Assembly: GCA_050014415.1 (NCBI GenBank)
Contig: JBEKDJ010000131.1
Coordinates: forward strand, 1-12,307
Source: JBEKDJ01 sp050014415
Lineage (GTDB): Bacteria > Desulfobacterota > BSN033 > UBA1163
Length of the DNA stretch: 12,307 nucleotides
Reading direction: 5' to 3'
Of the stretch, positions 7,605 to 12,307 are shown piece after piece (within the stretch, counting starts at the first letter, position 1; the number at the start of each line of letters is the position of its first letter). The notes beneath the pieces were generated by a model. It was not told the DNA's origin, ran no database searches, and saw only the letters and a program-made list of their open reading frames with translations. The position numbers were made by a program, and so were the translations under genes.

Positions 7605-10163
7605 TTAATTCTTAACCTCAACCTTAACCTTTTTGTTGTTAGGTTTTCTCCGGATCAAGCAAATGGCAACACAACCTGTGACTCCAAAAATACTTATCGC
7701 AGCCCCAAGCTTGAAACTCCAGGGATCATAAACAAACTCAACCTGATGTACCCCAGCATTTACCGGTATTGCTCTGAAGGTATAATCAGCCCTATATATC
7801 TTTGTTCTTTTACCATCTACAAATGCTTTCCAGCCTGGGAAATAGGTGTCGTTCAATACCAAGAAGCTATGTTCTGGTGCTTTCGCAAGGAGCCGGAGTC
7901 TATTATTGCTTTCAGAGATGAACTCCACCCACCTTTCCCTTCCCTCTTTTGGCATTCGCTTAACTGGAGAAGGCTGCGTCGGGAGATCAACCGAACGGAT
8001 AGGCTGAGGCGGCTCCTCTTCAAGTAGCACCTCTTTATCGGGATGAAAATCCTTGCTTGTCATTCTTGAAAGCATCGCCTCGGCATCCATGACCTTGAAA
8101 TCCTTTACCAACCATCCCCGCAGGATAGGGCTCCGATTCTTATATAACTTAATAGTATTCTCTTTAAGCAGGTCTTCCTTTTTACCCTGAAGCCCTTTAA
8201 TTCCTGAATAAATGAGTTCAAAGCGGCGATCTCCTTCAATGGGAATGACTGATATGACGTATTTTAAACCATAAAGGTCAACCAGATTGGTTGCTGAGAT
8301 AGATGGAGTTCCACTAAACGCTCTATAGAGATCGTGCACTCTTTTCAATTTAATCACATCAATACCTGACATATCATGCAATTGGTATAGCAGATTCATG
8401 GAGGGCAGGTGTTTTTCCTTTAAGATATCTAGAGGAGTTGCGTTGGCAACCAAGACGGGGGTATCCAGCGAAATGGTCTTCGCAGTGGAAAAAACCCTGA
8501 AATGGCCATGATCCTGGGAGATTATCTCTAAGATTTGAGTCTTTCGTAGATAATCCGATGTCTTTTCCTTACCATAGAAGCCCATGTTCCCAAAGAGGTC
8601 CGTAGCAAGAAAGACGATCAACAAAACCTTTATCCAATTCTTCCATCCCACTTCAAAGCCGAACCTGAGCAACAGAAAGAAAAGGGCAAGGTAGAAAAGG
8701 AATCTCTTGGCATGATGAAGGTTAACAGCAAGGTAATTGAAATCGGGAAAATCAATCCCCCTTAATTTAATGAAATGCTCAACCTCCTTGTGACCTAAAA
8801 CCAGAAAAAGAAGAAAAACCCCAGACCCAAGAGAGAGGGTTATCAGAACTCTTTTAAGTTTCTTGCTATTACCCTCCTTTGTAACTTCCGTTAGTCTCTG
8901 GAACCCTAAACCTGCTGTCACGGAAAGGATAAAAATGAAGATATAAAGAAATTTAGCAGGATATCGAATCCCATTAAAAAAAGGAACGTACTTAAATATA
9001 AAGATATATAAAGGATTATACTTCCCCAGAGATAAGAAAAGTGAAAAGAGTATTAAAGCCAGATAGAGTTTACGGTCTTTTCCAAGCCCTCTCACTCTGT
9101 CCCACTCCTCAGAGAGGGAGAGGGGCCGCTCTTTAATTCCCTCTCCCCTGTGGGGGAGAGGGGCGAGGAAGAAAATTAGACTTAGAATAAAAGGAAGCCC
9201 ACCTGTATAGAGTGTTTTGAACCAGCATTGTGTCACCCAATATTTTTTCATGTCTAAGAAATATCCATAAGCATCGGGAATAAAGAATAGAAGGAAGTCT
9301 TTGGGGGCAAAACTCCATATCGTGGCCTCCAGATAGGAAATCCCATTGCCTCGTATAGAATGTATGAATACCTCTAGAAATGGGATTAATTGAATAGCAG
9401 AGAGAAATAAGAATAGGACGCATACAATAAAGAGACTTCTAATTCTTTCAAATAAAGGCTTCATTCGTCCCCAGTAAATGGGGGCACATTGGAAGAATTT
9501 GTTAAACCGGGCACCGAAAAGGAAATGGTAGTGTTGGTTTTTTTCTCCGATGAATGTGATCCCAGGTAATGGAGTAAAAATGACCATCAGAAACAGCACA
9601 ATAAAATTGCCATAGACAATTTCGAGCCCACCTCCTAAGAAAGAGATAGTAATGAATATAGCAGTGAAGATTTCGTTCCTAAATCCAGGTCTAAGGATCG
9701 CTCTTCTAAAAAACATCATGATCAAAGGCGTCCAGACGCTGGAAAGGAGAATGGTCAGCAGACTGTGAACAGACAGAAGGTACCCACTGAGCATAAATAT
9801 CAAGCCGGAGATAAGGGATCCTGTTGAACTAACCTTCAAGTCTCTAAGAAAAACATAGGTGAATAACCCGCCCAGAAAGAAATGAAGGATAATGATGGCA
9901 TTGAAAGCTAAATCAAATGGCAGTAGAAAGAACAAGCTGTTCAAAGGATATAGGATTGCGTATTGAGGGTTAGCAAAAAAAGGGTGGCCTGAAAATTGAA
10001 AGGGATTCCATAAAGGAAAATCACCATTCTTTATGCTTTCAACCCAGAAAAACCGTGGGGGTATGAAATAGGGACCTAAGTCCCTCTCTGTAAGGAGATT
10101 CTTCCCGGTAAACAGATCGAAGAAAAAGAGGATGGATGAAAAGAAAAGGGTCAGAACTGCCAA
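7605..10163 (-). CDS. YfhO-like multi-pass membrane protein (putative GT-C glycosyltransferase)
   Basis: Large integral membrane protein of 852 residues as drawn from the TTG at 10163. Relatives (YfhO) transfer sugars from undecaprenyl phosphate onto surface polymers. Visible features are a first helix (about 3-19), an acidic outer loop TERDLGPY (25-32), the signature GDFPLWNPFQFSGHPFFANP (47-66), and roughly a dozen further hydrophobic helices up to about 525. A soluble region (about 535-810) follows, with the closing LNDTYFPGWKAFVDGK (770-785) typical of the family, then a last helix (about 815-836) and a short VKVEVK tail coded by a 6-base tandem repeat (7612-7629). Residues about 334-361 are encoded by a palindromic repeat (9087-9163). 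The start is doubtful: an ATG with an ideal ribosome binding site at 10186 is one frame off. Family membership is good, activity inferred. Confidence 0.82.
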   Translation of the reverse strand: MAVLTLFFSSILFFFDLFTGKNLLTERDLGPYFIPPRFFWVESIKNGDFPLWNPFQFSGHPFFANPQYAILYPLNSLFFLLPFDLAFNAIIILHFFLGGLFTYVFLRDLKVSSTGSLISGLIFMLSGYLLSVHSLLTILLSSVWTPLIMMFFRRAILRPGFRNEIFTAIFITISFLGGGLEIVYGNFIVLFLMVIFTPLPGITFIGEKNQHYHFLFGARFNKFFQCAPIYWGRMKPLFERIRSLFIVCVLFLFLSAIQLIPFLEVFIHSIRGNGISYLEATIWSFAPKDFLLFFIPDAYGYFLDMKKYWVTQCWFKTLYTGGLPFILSLIFFLAPLPHRGEGIKERPLSLSEEWDRVRGLGKDRKLYLALILFSLFLSLGKYNPLYIFIFKYVPFFNGIRYPAKFLYIFIFILSVTAGLGFQRLTEVTKEGNSKKLKRVLITLSLGSGVFLLFLVLGHKEVEHFIKLRGIDFPDFNYLAVNLHHAKRFLFYLALFFLLLRFGFEVGWKNWIKVLLIVFLATDLFGNMGFYGKEKTSDYLRKTQILEIISQDHGHFRVFSTAKTISLDTPVLVANATPLDILKEKHLPSMNLLYQLHDMSGIDVIKLKRVHDLYRAFSGTPSISATNLVDLYGLKYVISVIPIEGDRRFELIYSGIKGLQGKKEDLLKENTIKLYKNRSPILRGWLVKDFKVMDAEAMLSRMTSKDFHPDKEVLLEEEPPQPIRSVDLPTQPSPVKRMPKEGRERWVEFISESNNRLRLLAKAPEHSFLVLNDTYFPGWKAFVDGKRTKIYRADYTFRAIPVNAGVHQVEFVYDPWSFKLGAAISIFGVTGCVAICLIRRKPNNKKVKVEVKN
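9087..9163. repeat. Palindromic repeat inserted in frame within the YfhO-like gene
   Basis: CCCTCTCCCC (9139-9148) pairs perfectly with GGGGAGAGGG (9153-9162) around a four-base loop. A second, imperfect stem joins CCCTCTC (9087-9093) with GAGAGGG (9112-9118 or 9118-9124). On the - strand the linker GAGAGGGAATTAA matches the linker in the repeat at 1611-1730. Read in the gene it gives residues about 334-361 (PLPHRGEGIKERPLSLSEEW and following), a charged patch between two hydrophobic helices, without a stop or frameshift. Confidence 0.85.
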
Positions 10164-10183
10164 AACATCGGCTGACCTGACCC

Positions 10184-10200
10184 CATCTATCTCTCCTTTT
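10184..10200 (-). promoter_or_regulatory. Ideal ribosome binding site and ATG out of frame with the YfhO-like ORF
   Basis: On the - strand AAAAGGAGA (GGAG at 10196-10193) stands 6 bases before an ATG at 10186-10184. That ATG and a second one at 10168-10166 share a frame that stops within about a dozen codons, while the long reading frame is one register away and begins only with a TTG at 10163. One more T in the four-T run (10165-10162) would join the ATG to the long frame. Confidence 0.6.
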
Positions 10201-10222
10201 TTTTTTCTATCACAATTAACTG

Positions 10223-10252
10223 ATATTATCGCATCCTTCCTTACACAAACAA
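10223..10252 (-). promoter_or_regulatory. Possible sigma-70 promoter for the YfhO-like gene
   Basis: On the - strand TTGTTT (10252-10247) and TAATAT (10228-10223) are separated by 18 bases and lie about 35-60 bases before the candidate starts. The -10 is good and the -35 partial, so this is tentative. Confidence 0.35.
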
Positions 10253-10285
10253 TTCCAAGTCAGAATGTTAGCATTTGCTAAAGGC

Positions 10286-10321
10286 ACCACTACCGGCGGT
10301 GATTAACCTAAAAGTAGTGGT
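10286..10321 (-). terminator. Hairpin downstream of the pilin pair, weak terminator candidate
   Basis: In the - strand direction ACCACTAC (10321-10314) pairs with GTAGTGGT (10293-10286) across a 20-base loop, 60 bases after the end of the second pilin gene. There is no clear T-run, so it could equally be an RNA processing or stability element. The rest of the 10164-10380 gap holds only the promoter and start signals of the next gene. Confidence 0.3.
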
Positions 10322-10380
10322 AGTGTTAAGTGTCATTTCAGTCTGACCGTCAAACAACCATAAATCAGTGTACTTTTCTA

Positions 10381-10758
10381 TTACCACGTAGTATGGGCTG
10401 GGCAGCTCAATGCAGGCGGATTGTCTGTATTAAGCGAAAAGCTATACGTGGTCCCCCCAACAGTCAAAGTTAGATAGGTCGCATCCGAACCAGCGGTTTG
10501 AACACCTTGCAATTGGGCAGAGCCAACGATGTTAGTCCAGTTATTAACAGTGGGGGCGCCAGTAACGCCAACCGTGCGAGCTGCAAATAATAGGCTATTC
10601 GCGCTTCTAAGACCTCCTAATACCCCCCTTGCTGTACCATCTTGAGCTTGAGTGGTTAAGTCGACGTACCTTGGGATCGCCACTGCCGCCAAAATTCCGA
10701 TGATCACAATGATTACGATCAACTCAATTAACGTAAAACCCTTTTGATTTCTCAACAT
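10381..10758 (-). CDS. Type IV prepilin (class III signal), second of a tandem pair
   Basis: Pilin or pseudopilin subunit of 125 residues from the ATG at 10758. The leader MLRNQKG is cut by a prepilin peptidase before F8, giving mature F1 and the conserved E5 in FTLIELIVIIVIIGILAAVA, the hydrophobic assembly helix. A variable globular part of about 90 residues follows, rich in Thr, Gly and Ser, with only one cysteine (so no internal disulfide) and ending HTTW. A longer reading from a TTG at 10764 would add two residues, but AGGAGG lies 8 bases before the ATG. It is paralogous to the upstream gene (48 of the first 61 residues identical). The size suggests MshA/PilA-type or pseudopilin; which is used as the main subunit cannot be told. 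Likely transported by the machine encoded at 1-6114. Confidence 0.93.
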   Translation of the reverse strand: MLRNQKGFTLIELIVIIVIIGILAAVAIPRYVDLTTQAQDGTARGVLGGLRSANSLLFAARTVGVTGAPTVNNWTNIVGSAQLQGVQTAGSDATYLTLTVGGTTYSFSLNTDNPPALSCPAHTTW

Positions 10759-10766
10759 TTTCAAAT

Positions 10767-10772
10767 CCTCCT
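10767..10772 (-). promoter_or_regulatory. Ribosome binding site fixing the second pilin start
   Basis: AGGAGG on the - strand, 8 bases before the ATG at 10758. The same block precedes the paralogue, where the codon two upstream is ATG rather than TTG. This supports the downstream ATG as the shared start. Confidence 0.75.
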
Positions 10773-10795
10773 CTTACTAGCATCGGCCTAAACTC

Positions 10796-11182
10796 TTACC
10801 ATGCGGTGTCTGCCCCATAATAGACAATCCCCATTGGCGATGGAACAGTCCCAATGGTGAAATCAAAAGTATAACTGTAACCACCGGGTATCGTAACTAT
10901 GACTGAGTTTGTTGCTGCGGTTCCAAGAGTCGCCCCCTGAACTGTCAAAGCTCCGACAACAAGACCCATCGTGTATGATCCAGCGCTGTTTGCAAGAAGC
11001 CGGTCAGCATATACGAGAGCATTTGCACTCCTTAGGGCACCTAATACACCTTTCGCAGTTCCATCGGCTGCTCTCTGTGTCAAATCTATATAATTTGGAA
11101 TTGCTATGGCCGCTAGGATTCCTATGATCACGATGATTACGATCAACTCAATCAATGTAAAACCCTTTTTATTTCTCAGCAT
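10796..11182 (-). CDS. Type IV prepilin (class III signal), first of a tandem pair
   Basis: Pilin or pseudopilin subunit of 128 residues counted from the ATG at 11182. The leader MLRNKKG precedes the cut at F8, and the mature helix FTLIELIVIIVIIGILAAIA has Glu at position 5. The remaining domain is short, Gly/Thr/Val-rich and cysteine-free, ending GADTAW; both paralogues end T-x-W. An ATG two codons upstream (11188) is possible but sits only 2 bases from AGGAGG, while 11182 has the ideal 8-base gap. A still longer start at 11215 adds a cysteine-containing extension unlike a pilin leader. It is the promoter-proximal gene, 37 bases precede the next pilin, and both are presumably cotranscribed from the promoters at 11228-11330. 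Confidence 0.93.
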   Translation of the reverse strand: MLRNKKGFTLIELIVIIVIIGILAAIAIPNYIDLTQRAADGTAKGVLGALRSANALVYADRLLANSAGSYTMGLVVGALTVQGATLGTAATNSVIVTIPGGYSYTFDFTIGTVPSPMGIVYYGADTAW

Positions 11183-11190
11183 TTTCATAT

Positions 11191-11196
11191 CCTCCT
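11191..11196 (-). promoter_or_regulatory. Ribosome binding site fixing the first pilin start
   Basis: AGGAGG on the - strand is 8 bases from the ATG at 11182 and 2 bases from the ATG at 11188; spacing favours 11182. Confidence 0.7.
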
Positions 11197-11227
11197 CTTC
11201 TCTACAAGGTGTCATGAATTTTACGCT

Positions 11228-11255
11228 ATTTTACAAGATTTCACTATTTTGTCAA
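11228..11255 (-). promoter_or_regulatory. Sigma-70-like promoter of the pilin genes
   Basis: On the - strand TTGACA (11255-11250) and TAAAAT (11233-11228) are 16 bases apart, giving a start of transcription near 11221 and a leader of about 35-40 bases. The -35 is a perfect consensus and the spacing slightly short. Confidence 0.6.
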
Positions 11256-11312
11256 GTCTTTTTTGACTCCCTCACCTTTCTCTCTCGTGAAGGCTCTATC
11301 CGCCTGATTTTG

Positions 11313-11330
11313 TAGCAATATTCGTGCCAA
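11313..11330 (-). promoter_or_regulatory. Sigma-54 (RpoN) promoter of the pilin genes
   Basis: On the - strand TTGGCACGAATATTGCTA matches the RpoN consensus YTGGCACGrNNNTTGCW at every defined position, with GG (-24) and GC (-12) separated by exactly 10 bases. Transcription would begin near 11303, about 120 bases before the first pilin. Pilin genes in many proteobacteria use RpoN with a PilR-type activator; no activator gene is in the window. A direct repeat TGCGATT (11357-11351 and 11335-11329, 22 bases apart) adjoins it. Confidence 0.85.
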
Positions 11331-11677
11331 TCGCAATTGAAGAGTCTTAAAATCGCAGCGTTTGAAATAACTAATAATATCCGACCTTTAATTAACCATC
11401 ATGGGTTCTTTCAATAAAGTCCGGCTGTTACAGGACTGATCAATTTTGCACTTTTTTCCGAAATTCTGACAAAATGACAACTTTATTCCGCGAATGCCAT
11501 CAAGGTTGTCGCAGATTCCCTCTCACTGTAGAGGACTATCCAATCCGCAACAAATCACTCCTAAATGAATGGCAAAGAGCATAGGGCCTGAAGCGTGGAG
11601 AAACTTCAGAAAGCTTATAAACAACTTGATGGTTTGTATGTTGAGATCTATGATTGCGAACCACAAAAGAACAGAAT
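11331..11677. other. Region with no convincing gene between the pilin promoter and the xdhC-like gene
   Basis: About 350 AT-richer bases with no reading frame that resembles a known protein. It presumably carries upstream activator sites for the RpoN promoter and the 3' end of the xdhC transcript. A small inverted repeat, CTGAAG (11588-11593) with CTTCAG (11604-11609), is the only structure seen near the end of that transcript and lacks a T-run. Confidence 0.5.
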
Positions 11678-12307
11678 TCAAGATAGAGGCTCTGCTCTCA
11701 CTTTGATCAACTCAGCCACGATGCTGACTGCGATCTCTTCGGGAGTCTCGGAATTGATCTCGAGTCCGATGGGGGCATGAACTTTATTCAATTTCTCCCT
11801 GGACACTCCCTTTTCCATCAAGTTTTGATAAAGAGTCCTGATCTTCTTCTTCGAACCAATCATACCAATATAATGCGCATCGGTTCTGACTGCCTGTTCT
11901 AATACAAGACCGTCATAAAGATGACCCCGTGTCACGATGACGACATAAGAGGAATCATCGATATTGAGTTGATCAAAACATTTCTCAAATTCTGAAACAA
12001 TGACATCGTCAGCTTCTGGAAAGCGTTCTCGATTCGCAAATATCTCCCGGTCATCGATCACTACTACTTTGAAATGCACTCCTTTTGCAAGGGGGGCCAA
12101 TTGTTGAGACACATGTCCTGCTCCGAAGATATAGACCGTCGGTTCAGAAAAGATTGGCTCTAACAGAACTTCCACCCTTTCCCAGGTGGAATCCTCTCTC
12201 TCCGAACTCAAAACTGCTACTTTTGTTTTCTTTTCCTCTAATAACATCTTGAATTCGGTCAAGATTCTCTCTTCCAATCGCCCTCCGTCAAATAGAAACC
12301 CAACTTT
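11678..12307 (-). CDS. xdhC: XdhC-family molybdoenzyme maturation protein, 5' truncated by window edge
   Basis: XdhC/CoxI-family protein. Members bind molybdenum cofactor and help its sulfuration and insertion into xanthine dehydrogenase-type hydroxylases. The frame is open to the last base of the window (KVGFLFDGGRLEERIL...), and GGRLEERIL resembles the end of the XdhC N-terminal domain, so a TTG at 12277 is not the real start and the N-terminal part is missing. The C-terminal Rossmann domain is complete: VYIFGAGHVSQQLAPLAK, then VVVIDDREIFANRERFPEAD, then MIGSKKKIRTLYQNL and the closing GLEINSETPEEIAVSIVAEL. It has no evident functional link to the pilin genes downstream; partners are expected to the right of the window. 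Family assignment is firm; the target enzyme is unknown. Confidence 0.9.
   Translation of the reverse strand, partial: KVGFLFDGGRLEERILTEFKMLLEEKKTKVAVLSSEREDSTWERVEVLLEPIFSEPTVYIFGAGHVSQQLAPLAKGVHFKVVVIDDREIFANRERFPEADDVIVSEFEKCFDQLNIDDSSYVVIVTRGHLYDGLVLEQAVRTDAHYIGMIGSKKKIRTLYQNLMEKGVSREKLNKVHAPIGLEINSETPEEIAVSIVAELIKVRAEPLS

Noticed and set aside
7611..7630. Three 6-base tandem units (TTAACC/TCAACC) at the 3' end of the YfhO-like gene
   Set aside because: Too short to be more than a local low-complexity tail coding VKVEVK; no functional claim is justified.
7925..7985. Possible further repeat remnant in the YfhO-like gene (residues about 726-745, PTQPSPVKRMPKEGRER)
   Set aside because: The peptide resembles translated repeats, but the DNA shows only weak CCTTC/GAAGG pairing, so it cannot be separated from ordinary sequence.
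10166..10184. GGGTCAGGTC string near the YfhO-like start as a remnant of a REP/transposase-associated element
   Set aside because: Only about ten bases match the motif I recall from such elements and no second arm or transposase gene is present.
11569..11706. Small + strand reading frame (MAKSIGPEAWRN..., 45 codons) and a longer overlapping one from 11595
   Set aside because: No recognisable family, no convincing ribosome binding site, and both run into the antisense end of the xdhC-like gene; probably chance.

Overview
The window looks like a chromosomal segment of a Gram-negative bacterium of moderate GC content, most plausibly a deltaproteobacterial (Desulfobacterota-like) lineage. The reasons are an outer-membrane secretin with an MSHA-type pilus gene order, a consensus sigma-54 promoter in front of pilin genes, and GC-rich palindromic repeats (CCCTCTCCCC...GGGGAGAGGG type) scattered in and between genes. 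No species can be named from the sequence alone.

Layout. Positions 1-6114 (+ strand) hold four co-directional genes in the order mshL (secretin, 5' end outside the window), mshM (ExeA-like AAA ATPase with a membrane anchor), mshN (membrane-anchored TPR protein) and mshE (GspE/PilB-type assembly ATPase). This is the L-M-N-E order of MSHA pilus clusters. The inner-membrane platform gene (mshG/gspF/pilC) that normally follows mshE is not there; a hairpin and a convergent block follow instead.

Positions 6173-10163 (- strand, transcribed right to left) hold a large YfhO-like multi-pass membrane protein, a SAM-dependent methyltransferase and a DPM1-like family 2 glycosyltransferase, which resembles a surface glycan or glycosylation module. 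Immediately upstream on the same strand (10381-11182) are two tandem paralogous type IV prepilins. They lie behind a consensus-matching sigma-54 promoter (11313-11330) and a closer sigma-70-like promoter (11228-11255). After about 350 bases with no convincing gene, the right edge holds the 3' part of an xdhC-like molybdoenzyme maturation gene.

How the genes may work together. The secretin, two ATPases and TPR protein would form part of a type IV pilus or type II-like machine, and the two prepilins are natural substrates. The glycan genes beside the pilins may decorate pili or another surface polymer, but that is inference. The most distinctive feature is the repeat content. One palindromic repeat family sits between mshL and mshM and also in frame inside the YfhO coding region. 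Another set of hairpins forms the C-terminal tail of mshM. A separate hairpin repeat of about 40 bp occurs as two inverted copies flanking mshE. I found no CRISPR array, tRNA, rRNA, complete insertion sequence or defence system, and no clearly new system.
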